Shown one piece after another: positions 44,497 through 53,417 of a stretch of DNA of 64,000 nucleotides; position 1 is the first letter of the stretch, and every line of letters starts with the position of its first letter. The notes beneath the pieces were generated by a model. That model made no database searches. It saw only the letters and a program-made list of their open reading frames with translations, and was not told where the DNA came from. The position numbers were made by a program, and so were the translations under genes. Source of the stretch: Lachnoclostridium sp. An196. GTDB taxonomy: Bacteria > Bacillota > Clostridia > Lachnospirales > Lachnospiraceae. Location of the stretch: contig NZ_NFJZ01000011.1 of assembly GCF_002160135.1 (NCBI RefSeq), positions 1 to 64,000 on the forward strand. Direction: 5' to 3'.

Positions 44497-45381
44497 ATGA
44501 GAGCAGAAGAGCAGAGAGAATACAGAGAACGTAAAAGAGAGAGGCAGCGAAGACGTAAACGCCGCAAAAGGCTGCAGCGGCTGTACAGCTTTGTCCTGTT
44601 CCTTTGCGTGGCTGTCCTGGCCGTCTGGGGCGTCAGACGTTGGTTTGCCGGGGAAGAGGCCGCTTATGAAATATCCTCACCTGTCGTGCGTACAGAAGAA
44701 GAGGTACTGGCTGAACTCCAGCGTATGGCAAAAACCAGTCGTGACATACGTAAAATACTGGACAGAGCGGAAGAGTATCCTCCGGAAATGCTGGCCGCGC
44801 TTGCCAACAATCCGGAAATGCTGGAATTTGTATCTGGTTATCCGGATCAGAGCGGAGCAGAATCAGATCCTCAGCTTACTGCCGCTGAACGTAAAGAACA
44901 GTATCCTCTTTTCCTCCAGTGGGATCAGCGATGGGGATATCTTCCCTATGGAAATTCCAATATCGGTATGTCCGGATGCGGACCTACATGTCTGTCCATG
45001 GCTGTCCATGCCCTGACCGGAGACGATTCTGTCACGCCCGCGTCCATGGCACAGTTTTCAGAAGAACAAGGTTATTATGTCGAGGGTACCGGAACCTCCT
45101 GGACGCTTATGACAGATGGGGCCGCCGCTTTCGGACTGACCGGAACAGAGCTTTCTCTGGATGAAGGGATCATGAAAAGGGAACTGGACGCAGGCCATCC
45201 GATTATATGTGCCATGGGACCGGGGGATTTTACCACTGCAGGACACTTTATTCTGATCTGCGGATATACAGACGATGGTTTTCAGATCAATGATCCCAAC
45301 TGTAAAGCCAGAAGCGGGAGAGTGTGGAGCTACGAAGACCTTTCCCGGCAAATTCGAAATCTGTGGTCATACCAGGCGTGA
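44497..45381 (+). CDS. C39-like cysteine peptidase family protein, signal-anchored
   Basis: A 294-aa protein with a very basic N-terminus (residues 1-28), a membrane anchor (about 29-47), a helical linker and a C-terminal papain-like C39-type domain. The probable catalytic Cys is in MSGCGPTCLSMAV and His in TAGHFILICGY, with Asp in INDPN. Such proteins act outside the cell; the substrate is not known. GAGGTG ribosome site. It is the last gene on the + strand before the strand switch. Confidence 0.83.
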   Translation: MRAEEQREYRERKRERQRRRKRRKRLQRLYSFVLFLCVAVLAVWGVRRWFAGEEAAYEISSPVVRTEEEVLAELQRMAKTSRDIRKILDRAEEYPPEMLAALANNPEMLEFVSGYPDQSGAESDPQLTAAERKEQYPLFLQWDQRWGYLPYGNSNIGMSGCGPTCLSMAVHALTGDDSVTPASMAQFSEEQGYYVEGTGTSWTLMTDGAAAFGLTGTELSLDEGIMKRELDAGHPIICAMGPGDFTTAGHFILICGYTDDGFQINDPNCKARSGRVWSYEDLSRQIRNLWSYQA

Positions 45382-45385
45382 TTCC

Positions 45386-46432
45386 TTATTCCTTTTCCCT
45401 GAGCTGAACCACATTGGCAGCTCTGCGTTTTCTTTCTTCCTTCATGGCCGCATAATGCTTACGGGTCGTGTTTACATTTTTATGTCCCAGGACGTCCGCT
45501 ACAAGGTAAATATCTCCGGTTTCCTGATATAAAGCGGTCCCGTAAGTACTCCTTAATTTGTGAGGCGTGATTCTTTTGGCCGTGGCTGTAGAAGCGTATT
45601 TTTTTACCAGACGTTCTACGGAACGCACTGTGATCCGAGTATTGTTCTGGGAGATGAATAAAGCGTTCTCATGTCCAGGCTCCGGAGTCATTTCCAGACG
45701 TTCATCCAGATAATTTCGGAGCATTTCCTCTACCTCCTCGCCAAAATATACCATGTCTTCGTTTCCGCCTTTACGGATCACCCTCATGGCGCCATTGTCG
45801 AAATCCAGATCACCGATATCCAGTCCTACCAATTCCGTGACCCGAACACCCGTTCCCAGGAGAGTGACAATGATTGCCAGGTCGCGGTCACGTGTCTTTT
45901 CATGCCAGCGTTTCTGCGCTTTTGTCAGTTTTTCTCCCGATTCCACATTGTCGATCAGCTGCGCCACTTCATTGGCATCCAGACGGATAATGTTTTTCTC
46001 CTTGACCCTGGGAACATCTACTACAGAAGGAGCGTTTTTTTCGATCATTCCTTTTTTGTGATAATATCCGAAAAAGGTATTCAGAGTAGCCAGTTTGCGC
46101 GCCTTTCCTTCCTCATGGTTGCGATAAAGCTGACCGTCCCTTTCGTAATAAGTAAGAAAGGACAGATATTCTTCAATGTCCACAGGCTGGATGTCGTCCA
46201 GAATGGATACCGGTAGTGTACGGATATCCTTATCCTTAAAATATGGGTTTTGTGTGCGGAGGAAATAAAAAAACGTATTCAGATCATAAGCATAATTACG
46301 CCGGGTGTTGGTGGCCTTTTTGATTTCCATGGCGCGAAAGAAATCAGAAGCGAACGCTGGAAGTTCCTTTACAAGTTCTCTGAGCTGAGCAGTGTTTTTC
46401 AGATCCAGTTGTTCATGATAAGTTAATGCCAT
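45386..46432 (-). CDS. Tyrosine recombinase, XerS-like
   Basis: A 348-aa site-specific recombinase with a SAM-like N-terminal core-binding domain (residues ~25-135). The catalytic residues are Arg in GTGVRVTEL, Lys in VIRKGGN, HxxR in HKLRSTYG, His in LGHKNVNTT and the nucleophile Tyr in RKHYAAM. It is longer than XerC/D (~300 aa) and close to the single-recombinase XerS type in length and pattern. AAGGAGA ribosome site. A dif-like palindrome lies 35-62 bp upstream, and the coding strand switches at its 3' end. A role in chromosome dimer resolution is inferred. Confidence 0.85.
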   Translation of the reverse strand: MALTYHEQLDLKNTAQLRELVKELPAFASDFFRAMEIKKATNTRRNYAYDLNTFFYFLRTQNPYFKDKDIRTLPVSILDDIQPVDIEEYLSFLTYYERDGQLYRNHEEGKARKLATLNTFFGYYHKKGMIEKNAPSVVDVPRVKEKNIIRLDANEVAQLIDNVESGEKLTKAQKRWHEKTRDRDLAIIVTLLGTGVRVTELVGLDIGDLDFDNGAMRVIRKGGNEDMVYFGEEVEEMLRNYLDERLEMTPEPGHENALFISQNNTRITVRSVERLVKKYASTATAKRITPHKLRSTYGTALYQETGDIYLVADVLGHKNVNTTRKHYAAMKEERKRRAANVVQLREKE

Positions 46433-46466
46433 AAAAATGTCTCCTTATAAGTGTTTTTGCTATATC

Positions 46467-46494
46467 ATGTCGTAAAACTGCGATTTTGCGACGC
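46467..46494. other. dif-like recombination site candidate
   Basis: An 11-6-11 layout: ATGTCGTAAAA (46467-46477), central CTGCGA, TTTTGCGACGC (46484-46494). The inner nine bases of the arms are complementary apart from one G-T. The 6-bp centre with A/T-rich inner edges matches Xer sites in general form. Position next to the recombinase gene resembles xerS/difSL. It could instead be an operator of the recombinase gene. Confidence 0.45.
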
Positions 46495-46601
46495 GTTCTA
46501 TATCTGTTAGTGTACTACTGTTTTTATCTATTTTCAAGGAGGTTTTTTATTCTTCATGATTTAGTGCTCGTGATTTTTGCTGTTCTGACATACATAGACA
46601 A

Positions 46602-46734
46602 CAAAAAGAAACAGCATCCCTACCGCCACAGTTTGGATGCTATTTCTTAATATAAATTCCAATTACTGAGGGCATCGGATTTTTCCGACTGCCTTTCTAA
46701 GTAGATTATACTACAGGGTGCTTGTTTTATGTAA
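46602..46734 (-). ncRNA. Candidate small RNA with own promoter and terminator
   Basis: On the minus strand TTACAT (46734-46729) and TATAAT (46710-46705) are 18 bp apart. The ~100 nt that follow contain a hairpin GGCA.CGG/CCG.TGCC (about 46696-46672) and end at a terminator: GGATGCT-type arms 46646-46635 and 46619-46608, then T5. It fills the 328-bp gap between the recombinase and the OmpA-like gene and has no ORF. It may simply be the 3' end of the upstream operon. Confidence 0.4.
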
Positions 46735-46760
46735 GTACCCTTTTTATTTCAACAAGATTA

Positions 46761-47651
46761 TCAGTTACTTGTTTCCTCGGCCGCGGATCCCTGATTCAAT
46801 ACTTCCGTGATCTTTTCAATCATTTCATCCTCTTTCAGGCGGAATTTGATCTCTACGCGACGGGAAGCAGCCATATCGACCTCAGTGGAATTCATCTGAT
46901 AGATGGGCTCACTGTAGGAACGGCCATTGACCGTCATAAGTTCCTGGAGCTGCTGAATCTGTGTGTCCGTCAGGCCGTTATCGGAATCCAGACAAAAGTT
47001 CGCAACCGCATTTGCCCGGTTGAAGGACAAAGTCATATTGCTCTGGTATCCTCCGTCTGTATCCGTATGTCCTTCTATAATAATCTCCGCAATATATGGG
47101 CGGAAATTATCCTGCAGCAGTACCCCCAGGTACATGGGAATGATCTCCTGAAGGGTCTCCTTGCTGTTCTCTGTCAGGACGGAGCTGTTATACCGGAACA
47201 GCACGTCCGAAGAAAAGGCGATGGATCCTGTCTGGGAGTCCACCTGCATGGAGGAATTGCTGAAACGCTCCTGAAGCGCCCTGATAATATCTGTCCGGAT
47301 ACCCACGATATCTTCCAATTCACTCTTGGTGGCTCGAAGCTCAGCTTGCGCTTCATCAATCTCCCGGTATGCCGCAGCAAGTTCTGCTTCTGTGCTGCTC
47401 GCCTGAGCGTATGCTTTTTCCAGCGCATCCATGGATGCCTGCAGGTCTTCCCGGGATGTCTCTAACTCTGATCTGGTGGCATTCAGACTGATCTGGGTAT
47501 TTTCCAGATCGGTCTGCTTCTGCCGGTAGATTCCAAGTGTGATGGCTATCATCAGGATAAAGATCAGAAGCAACGCGGCCATCATATCAGAATATGACTG
47601 CCAGTAACTGGGAGCCTCGAATACCGCTCTGTTCTTTCTCTTATTTCTCAT
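46761..47651 (-). CDS. OmpA/MotB-domain protein (ZorB-like stator partner)
   Basis: A 296-aa protein with a short N-terminus and one membrane helix carrying the stator-type Asp22 in SYSDMMAALLLIFIL, equivalent to the proton-binding Asp of MotB. A coiled coil follows at about 50-130, then an OmpA-like peptidoglycan-binding domain (IIEGHTDTDGGYQSNMTLSFNRANAV). Its start overlaps the MotA-like gene by 11 bp. The pair would form a proton-driven membrane motor bound to the wall. No flagellar genes are in the window. ZorB of Zorya phage defence has the same plan. Confidence 0.85.
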   Translation of the reverse strand: MRNKRKNRAVFEAPSYWQSYSDMMAALLLIFILMIAITLGIYRQKQTDLENTQISLNATRSELETSREDLQASMDALEKAYAQASSTEAELAAAYREIDEAQAELRATKSELEDIVGIRTDIIRALQERFSNSSMQVDSQTGSIAFSSDVLFRYNSSVLTENSKETLQEIIPMYLGVLLQDNFRPYIAEIIIEGHTDTDGGYQSNMTLSFNRANAVANFCLDSDNGLTDTQIQQLQELMTVNGRSYSEPIYQMNSTEVDMAASRRVEIKFRLKEDEMIEKITEVLNQGSAAEETSN

Positions 47652-48771
47652 ATAAATCCCTCATCTGATGAAAGGTATAAAGCTCATTGCTCAAATCGTC
47701 ACAGGTGCTGGAGAGCTTCTCTTCCAGCTCTTTCTGTCGTTCCAGCGTCATGGTCAGCGTCTCATTCATAGTGCGGCTGGATTCCAGTAAAAGCCTGGTG
47801 CTCTCTTCCAGCCTCTGGAAATTTCTGGCATAGGTTCCCTGCGCTTCACAGGATTCATGCAGAGTTTGTCCCAACTGTTCGAAATCAGCTCCAAGTACAT
47901 CCGACATCTGATTTACAAACTGCTGAACAACCCGGTCCAGCCCTTTGCTCTGCTCTTCCGCATTCCCTTTCAGAAGCTCCAGAATCCGTTTCAGAGCATT
48001 AGCCGTATTCGCCTGGTAGATCAGCATGGCGCTGGTATTCTCGTCCACTGACGCCGGCACAGGAGCCGCACATTCCTGGAAAGTCATCAAAAAACGGGAT
48101 AATTTTCCATAGGCGTCCGCCATCAGGCTCCGATAAACAAAGTTAAATACTATAGAAAAGAAAATACCGTACACGGATGTGTGGAAAGCCACTTTCATGC
48201 CATCCAGAAGCGGGGCAATATTATCGGAAATAGTAAATACGTCGCTTCCGGTAAATGAGATCATGCCCATGGACAATCCGATAAAGGTTCCCAGAATACC
48301 AAGGCCGGTCAACGTTCCGCCGACTGCGGAATTAAAATGAGCGCTGACCACGTTGTCCAGCAAATCTTCATTGATATATTCTTCCAGGGAGCATACCCGG
48401 GATATGGTGCCTTTTGCGTTTGTAGACGCGGCGATTCTTTTCTGATACCGATCAAACTGACGGTTCAGCACAGGGCTGGAAAATGTGTCTTTTTTCGTGC
48501 GGTATTCGTCCCACAGGCTTTTCTGTACGGATTCATATTTCGCAGACATCTCTTCTGCCGTATCCACAAGGGAATCCGTCACGCGGTTCAACCTGGAAAA
48601 GCTTACAAAAGAAATAATGAACAGAATCCCGATCACAATCAGGAAAGCGACATTAATCGCCAGATTGCTGACAGATATGGACTCCCCGGAAAAAGCTCCG
48701 TTTATGTACAGAATGATGGCGAACATCAGTACATACAGAACAGCCAGTAAATAGTAAAGTCTGTTTTTCAT
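47641..48771 (-). CDS. MotA/TolQ/ExbB-family protein (ZorA-like)
   Basis: A 376-aa membrane protein with helices at about 6-24, 38-60, 150-173 (VGGTLTGLGILGTFIGLSMG, the MotA/ExbB signature) and 195-220. A helical C-terminal tail of ~130 residues follows (NALKRILELLKG; coiled-coil-like ERQKELEEKL). The tail is much shorter than in classical ZorA. It is co-transcribed with the OmpA-like gene. ZorC/ZorD-type nuclease or helicase genes are absent. Function may be an envelope motor or a minimal defence sensor. Confidence 0.83.
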   Translation of the reverse strand: MKNRLYYLLAVLYVLMFAIILYINGAFSGESISVSNLAINVAFLIVIGILFIISFVSFSRLNRVTDSLVDTAEEMSAKYESVQKSLWDEYRTKKDTFSSPVLNRQFDRYQKRIAASTNAKGTISRVCSLEEYINEDLLDNVVSAHFNSAVGGTLTGLGILGTFIGLSMGMISFTGSDVFTISDNIAPLLDGMKVAFHTSVYGIFFSIVFNFVYRSLMADAYGKLSRFLMTFQECAAPVPASVDENTSAMLIYQANTANALKRILELLKGNAEEQSKGLDRVVQQFVNQMSDVLGADFEQLGQTLHESCEAQGTYARNFQRLEESTRLLLESSRTMNETLTMTLERQKELEEKLSSTCDDLSNELYTFHQMRDLYEK

Positions 48772-48933
48772 GAATAACCTCCTCTTTTGTCTGCAGTTTA
48801 ATATCTGAAAATGATATTGCTGCTCTACTGCATCTAATGTAACACATTTTATATTGACCTACAATCCAAGAGGGGAAATCTTAAAGGAATCTTCATGAAA
48901 TCTTAATACAGACGGTTACCGTTTTATAAATCG

Positions 48934-48966
48934 CAGATGCTGCCTCCTTCAGGACGACAGCATCTG
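48934..48966 (-). terminator. Hairpin after the LysM gene
   Basis: 9-bp arms CAGATGCTG (48934-48942) and complement (48958-48966), 15-nt loop, ending 6 bp from the LysM stop; the downstream tract is only moderately T-rich. Confidence 0.55.
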
Positions 48967-48972
48967 TAAAAT

Positions 48973-49359
48973 CTATTGCTGAATCATTGAATAATACGGG
49001 ACAATCAGGCTCTCCCCCGATATTAATGTGTCTGATGAAAGACCGTTAATTTCCATCACTTCACTGATGTAATCGGATCTGGTTTTATAATACTCTCCGT
49101 CCATATATGTGTCCGCAATATCCCAGAGAGTGTCCCCGGATTTAATCTCTATATTGGAATAATATTTATAAGCAGGCGCTTTCTCCGGTTCTTCCGCTCT
49201 TGTCATCAGAGTTCCAAATCCAAAACCGATCCCAAATACAACAATTAAAGTCAGCGCCAGGAAAAAGAAAAAAGTCCTGCGCGCTCTCTGCAGCCTGACA
49301 GTCTCCGCTCTCCGATTTTTCCGGAACTCTTCCCTTGCCAAACGATCTGCTGCGTACAT
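48973..49359 (-). CDS. LysM-domain membrane protein, SOS-controlled (YneA-like)
   Basis: A 128-aa protein with a basic N-terminus, one membrane helix (about 29-51) and a C-terminal LysM domain (about 70-122, IKSGDTLWDIADTYM.., SLIVPYY). This is the plan of YneA, the SOS-induced division inhibitor of Bacillus. Its promoter carries three LexA-box-like sites, one lying between -35 and -10. GGGAG ribosome site. I infer a cell-division checkpoint function in DNA damage; the sequence alone shows only architecture and operator sites. Confidence 0.82.
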   Translation of the reverse strand: MYAADRLAREEFRKNRRAETVRLQRARRTFFFFLALTLIVVFGIGFGFGTLMTRAEEPEKAPAYKYYSNIEIKSGDTLWDIADTYMDGEYYKTRSDYISEVMEINGLSSDTLISGESLIVPYYSMIQQ

Positions 49360-49386
49360 TCTGACACACTCCCTTCAAACAAAAAC

Positions 49387-49465
49387 CAAACATTTGTTCT
49401 CTTGCATGACTTTATTATAATAATCGAACGTGTGTTTGTCAATATTAAAATCGAAAGTTTGTTCG
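49387..49465 (-). promoter_or_regulatory. LysM-gene promoter with three LexA-box-like sites
   Basis: Boxes: CAAACATTTGTTCT (49387-49400), CGAACGTGTGTTTG (49425-49438) and CGAAAGTTTGTTCG (49452-49465), each close to CGAAC-N4-GTTCG. On the minus strand TTGACA (49442-49437) and TATAAT (49419-49414) are exactly 17 bp apart, and the middle box lies in that promoter. Confidence 0.82.
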
Positions 49466-49491
49466 ATTTTATATTTGTTATCAGGGAATAT

Positions 49492-49542
49492 AAAAAATCC
49501 TTCCAGATAACCAGGAAGCTATATCCCTGTCCCGAAAGGATT
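49492..49542 (-). terminator. Terminator of the acc operon
   Basis: On the minus strand AATCCTTTC (49542-49534) pairs with GGAAGGATT (49504-49496), with an inner stem, followed by T6 (49497-49492). Confidence 0.7.
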
Positions 49543-49559
49543 CTGTCGATCTTTTATCG

Positions 49560-51263
49560 TCACATATTGCGGAACCGGTCGTAGCGCTGCCGCACCAGCT
49601 CTTCCCCGCTCATTTTCCCGTATTTTTCCATGAATTCTTCGATTCTTACATCCATACGCCTTGCAACCTCAGGAAGTGACTCGGCAGTGACAGGCTCTTC
49701 TTCTCCAATCACCTGCTCGATGATGCCCAGGTCTTTCAGGTCATCCGCCGTCAGCCGCATCTTGCCGGCAGCCTCTTCCGCGCGGCTGCTGTCTTTCCAG
49801 AGGATAGACGCGAATCCTTCCGGAGACAAAATAGAATAAGTAGAGTTTTCCAACATCCATACTTCATTGCCCACAGCCAGCGCCAGCGCTCCTCCGCTGC
49901 CGCCTTCTCCGATCACAATAGAAAGTATCGGCACTTTCAGTCCTGACATTTCCAGAAGAGAACGGGCAATCGCTTCTCCCTGCCCTCGCTCTTCCGCCTC
50001 CATACCACAGAAAGCTCCCGGGGTATCCACAAAACAGATAATGGGGCGTCCGAATTTTTCCGCCTGTTTCATCAGGCGCTGTGCCTTGCGGTATCCTTCC
50101 GGATACGGCATGCCGAAATTGCGGCTGATATTTTCTTTCGTATTTTTTCCCTTCTGCTGGCCGATGACCGTCACCGGAAGCCCATGGAAAGATGCGATTC
50201 CTCCCACGATCGATCCGTCGTCACGGAAAGCCCGGTCGCCATGCAGTTCCATGAAGCCGTCAAACAAATGTTCTATATAGTCCAGACTGGTGGGACGCTC
50301 TGCGCTTCTGGCCGCCTGGACCCTCTCCCAGGCGTTTGCAGGACGTTTCTTCTTGTCCCCGGATTTTTTATCATAAAGCTCCTCTGATGCATCCAAAGAC
50401 TGCTCCGGGTGTCCCGGAACGGCTTCCTTGTGCAGACAGATCAGATGGTACAGGGTGTCTTTCAGCTCCATACGTTCTACGATGCCGTCGATAATGCCAT
50501 GTTCCAGCAGAAATTCCGAACTCTGAAAACCTTTTGGCAGCTTCTGGCCGATCGTCTGTTCGATCACGCGGGGACCCGCAAAACCGACCAGAGCTCCCGG
50601 CTCTGCCAGAATAATATCTCCCAACATTGCGAAGCTCGCTGTTACGCCTCCGGTAGTCGGGTCGGTCAATATTGTGATATAAAGAAGGCCTGCGTCAGAA
50701 TGGCGCCTCAGTGCGGCGCTGGTCTTTGCCATCTGCATCAGGGAAACGATTCCCTCCTGCATTCTGGCCCCTCCTGAAGCAGTAAACAGGATCAGGGGAA
50801 GGCGAAGCTCCGTCGCTTTCTCGATCGCTCTGGTCAGCTTTTCTCCTACCACATACCCCATACTGCCCATTAAGAAGCGGACGTCACAGATGCCGATCAC
50901 CGCTTCTTCTCCATTGATGCGGATCTTTCCCGTGACAACGGCTTCGTCCAGCTTGGTCTTTTCTTTCAGCCCTGCGATCTTTTCCTGGTATCCTTCATAG
51001 TGCAGCGGATTCGGAGTCTCCAGTCCCCTATCCCATTCTTCAAAGGATTTGGGATCAGCCACCATACGGATCCGGTTGCGGGCCCTTACGCGGAAATATC
51101 CTCCGCAGCGGTAGCAGACATAATGATTTCCTACGACATCGTCTTTATAAAGGGTTTCTCCGCATTTCGGGCATTTGATCCAGAGCCCCTCCGGAACGGA
51201 CGGCTCCGCGAGTTTGCCCGGCAGGTGGATATGGCCTGTCTTTTTAAACATTTCTTTTAACAT
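49560..51263 (-). CDS. accDA: Fused acetyl-CoA carboxylase carboxyltransferase (beta-alpha)
   Basis: A single 567-aa protein holds both carboxyltransferase subunits. Residues ~25-285 are AccD: the four-Cys zinc ribbon ([16 protein letters not shown]) and [18 protein letters not shown]. Residues ~310-567 are Acc[24 protein letters not shown]-type [10 protein letters not shown], and [17 protein letters not shown]. The join is the lysine-rich [18 protein letters not shown]. It transfers carboxyl from biotin to acetyl-CoA to give malonyl-CoA for fatty acid synthesis. It lies 8 bp after accC. Confidence 0.94.
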   Translation of the reverse strand: MLKEMFKKTGHIHLPGKLAEPSVPEGLWIKCPKCGETLYKDDVVGNHYVCYRCGGYFRVRARNRIRMVADPKSFEEWDRGLETPNPLHYEGYQEKIAGLKEKTKLDEAVVTGKIRINGEEAVIGICDVRFLMGSMGYVVGEKLTRAIEKATELRLPLILFTASGGARMQEGIVSLMQMAKTSAALRRHSDAGLLYITILTDPTTGGVTASFAMLGDIILAEPGALVGFAGPRVIEQTIGQKLPKGFQSSEFLLEHGIIDGIVERMELKDTLYHLICLHKEAVPGHPEQSLDASEELYDKKSGDKKKRPANAWERVQAARSAERPTSLDYIEHLFDGFMELHGDRAFRDDGSIVGGIASFHGLPVTVIGQQKGKNTKENISRNFGMPYPEGYRKAQRLMKQAEKFGRPIICFVDTPGAFCGMEAEERGQGEAIARSLLEMSGLKVPILSIVIGEGGSGGALALAVGNEVWMLENSTYSILSPEGFASILWKDSSRAEEAAGKMRLTADDLKDLGIIEQVIGEEEPVTAESLPEVARRMDVRIEEFMEKYGKMSGEELVRQRYDRFRNM

Positions 51264-51271
51264 CTTCTATC

Positions 51272-52615
51272 CTACTCCCCGTAATGTTCCTGAATAAAAT
51301 GCGTATTTACATTTCCGTTCTGAAAATCCGGATCATTCAGGATCTCAAACTGAAAATCAATATTTGTGGTAACTCCTTCGATCACCATCTCGCCCAGGGC
51401 GCTCTGCATCTTGCGAATCGCGTTGCGGCGGTTCCTGTCATGCACAATCAGTTTCGCGACCATTGAATCATACATGGGCGGGATCGTATAGCCCTGATAC
51501 AGGGCGGTCTCCACACGTACGCCGTTTCCGCCCGGCAGATGCATATTCTCAATCGTTCCCGGGCAGGGCATGAAGCCGCGTTCCGGATCTTCTGCATTAA
51601 TACGGCATTCAATGGCATGACCCTGGATGTGAATTTCATCCTGCGTCATGCTCAGGGGCAGACCGGCTGCGATCAGTATCTGTTCTTTGATCAGGTCAAC
51701 GCCTGTCACCATCTCTGTCACCGGATGTTCTACCTGAATACGGGTATTCATTTCCATGAAATAATACTGTCCGTTTTTATCCAGAAGAAATTCTATAGTA
51801 CCCGCATTGACATATCCCACTGCTTTCGCCGCGCGAACTGCCGTCTCGCCCATTTTTTTCCGGAGCTCATCCGAAATGGCGCTGGACGGACTTTCTTCGA
51901 TCATTTTCTGATGTCGCCGCTGGATCGAACAATCACGCTCTCCCAGCTGCACCACATTGCCATAATTATCAGCCAGGATCTGAAATTCAATATGCCGGGG
52001 CTCCACAATATATTTCTCAATATACATGGTGCCGTCTCCGAAGGCTTTTTCCGACTCCTGCTGAGCCATATTGAACTGAATCTCAAATTCGTCCGGATTT
52101 TCAGCGATACGCATGCCTTTTCCGCCGCCCCCGAGAGCCGCTTTGATAATCACCGGATAACCGATTCCCTCTGCCAGTTCTTTTCCCCTGGCCGCATCCA
52201 GCACCGGTTCCTTCGTTCCCGGAACCACCGGGACTCCGGCAGCTATCATGGTATTTCTGGCTTCCGCCTTATCACCCATACGACGGATCAGATCCGCAGA
52301 AGGCCCGATGAAAGTTACATGACATTTTTCACACATATCCACAAATTTGCTGTTTTCAGACAGAAAACCAAAGCCGGGGTGAATGGCCTGGGCTCCGCTG
52401 GCAATTGTGGCGCTTAAAATCTGTTCCATATTCAGATAACTTCTGCCCGCCGGAGCCGGTCCGATACAGATGGCTTCGTCTGCCAGCTGTGTATGCAGGG
52501 CCTCCCTGTCTGCTTCAGAGTATACGGCTACAGTCCGGATTCCCAGCTCCCGGCAGGCACGGATGATCCTGACCGCTATTTCTCCTCTGTTTGCGATTAA
52601 AACTTTATCAAACAT
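51272..52615 (-). CDS. accC: Acetyl-CoA carboxylase biotin carboxylase subunit
   Basis: A 447-aa ATP-grasp enzyme that carboxylates biotin on AccB. It begins [25 protein letters not shown] and shows the Gly-rich loop [11 protein letters not shown], the [15 protein letters not shown] active-site block and the CRINAEDP segment. The start is ATG 52615, 9 bp after AGGAG; an upstream in-frame ATG abuts that site. Confidence 0.97.
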   Translation of the reverse strand: MFDKVLIANRGEIAVRIIRACRELGIRTVAVYSEADREALHTQLADEAICIGPAPAGRSYLNMEQILSATIASGAQAIHPGFGFLSENSKFVDMCEKCHVTFIGPSADLIRRMGDKAEARNTMIAAGVPVVPGTKEPVLDAARGKELAEGIGYPVIIKAALGGGGKGMRIAENPDEFEIQFNMAQQESEKAFGDGTMYIEKYIVEPRHIEFQILADNYGNVVQLGERDCSIQRRHQKMIEESPSSAISDELRKKMGETAVRAAKAVGYVNAGTIEFLLDKNGQYYFMEMNTRIQVEHPVTEMVTGVDLIKEQILIAAGLPLSMTQDEIHIQGHAIECRINAEDPERGFMPCPGTIENMHLPGGNGVRVETALYQGYTIPPMYDSMVAKLIVHDRNRRNAIRKMQSALGEMVIEGVTTNIDFQFEILNDPDFQNGNVNTHFIQEHYGE

Positions 52616-52641
52616 ATCTGTCATCTCCTGACTCTTCTGGC

Positions 52642-53082
52642 TTAACCGATCACAAACAGCGGCTGCCCGTATTCCACCATCTGTTCATTTTCCACAAGGA
52701 TTTCTTTAACCGTACCGTCATATTCGGAGGTAATCTCGTTCATCAGTTTCATAGCCTCGACGATACCCAGGATCTGCCCTTTAGAAACTTTATCGCCGAT
52801 ACGCACATACGGCTCCGCATCCGGCGACTGCGCATTATAGAAGGTTCCCACCAGAGGGGATTTCACTACATTTCCTTCCGCTTCCGGGCTCTCCTGCGGA
52901 ACTGTTTCCCGCACAGATGGTGTCTCTTCCGGCACTGCCGCTTCCGGAGCCGCAACTGCAGTAATTTTCATACCACGGTCCGCTTTCATAGTAATTTTAC
53001 ACCCTTCATACTCGATGGAAAACTGAGTAAGCTTCGAAGAAGATACCGTATTGATCAGTGTGATCAGATTTTCAAATTTCAT
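52642..53082 (-). CDS. accB: Biotin carboxyl carrier protein of acetyl-CoA carboxylase
   Basis: A 146-aa BCCP. The N-terminal helix region is [18 protein letters not shown], followed by a Pro/Ala/Glu linker and a biotinyl domain with the lysine of [12 protein letters not shown] 53082 is preferred, 6 bp after AAGGAG. First gene of accB-accC-accDA; the usual fabZ is not between them. Confidence 0.95.
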   Translation of the reverse strand: MKFENLITLINTVSSSKLTQFSIEYEGCKITMKADRGMKITAVAAPEAAVPEETPSVRETVPQESPEAEGNVVKSPLVGTFYNAQSPDAEPYVRIGDKVSKGQILGIVEAMKLMNEITSEYDGTVKEILVENEQMVEYGQPLFVIG

Positions 53083-53127
53083 CATGCTCTCCTTATCCCT
53101 TTTCCAATTAAAAATTCTTCTTAAAAC

Positions 53128-53185
53128 TTTGAAATTCAAATATTTTGACATTCAAAATATTATAGAATCTGAGAGCATTTGTCAA
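53128..53185 (-). promoter_or_regulatory. accB promoter with two FabT-like palindromes
   Basis: Two sites of the form TTTGA-N3-TCAAA lie at 53128-53140 and 53144-53156; the second extends to perfect 10-bp arms (53139-53148 and 53152-53161). On the minus strand TTGACA (53185-53180) and TAATAT (53162-53157) are 17 bp apart, so the -10 overlaps the palindrome. The pattern resembles the FabT (MarR) operator of fatty-acid genes. Confidence 0.7.
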
Positions 53186-53384
53186 GCTGATTTTTTACTG
53201 AGAGTTATCCAGCGCTGTTCTCAAAAGATAAATAGAGAAAAGAATAAAATGCACAGTCTCCGGCGGTCCCTGCTCCACATCTATGTAAGCTTCGATTTTC
53301 TTCAGCCGGAATCATATTCCTGTCACTGGTCAAAGAGGAACGATAATTTACATAAAAATATTATGTTAATCTTATGATGTATTA

Positions 53385-53414
53385 AAAAGGTCACGATCTT
53401 TGTCGTGACCTTTT
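53385..53414 (-). terminator. Terminator after the sodium symporter gene
   Basis: 12-bp arms AAAAGGTCACGA (53385-53396) and complement (53403-53414). A T-run is present in the minus direction. The ~220 bp between this and the accB promoter show no gene. Confidence 0.88.
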
Positions 53415-53417
53415 GCT

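Noticed and set aside
45386-46432. Integrase of a prophage or integrative element
   Set aside because: No phage, plasmid or conjugation genes and no att-like direct repeats are nearby. Length and pattern fit a XerS-like housekeeping recombinase.
46761-48771. A complete Zorya defence system
   Set aside because: Only the A/B-like motor genes are present. Flanking genes (recombinase, LysM protein) are not ZorC, ZorD or ZorE.
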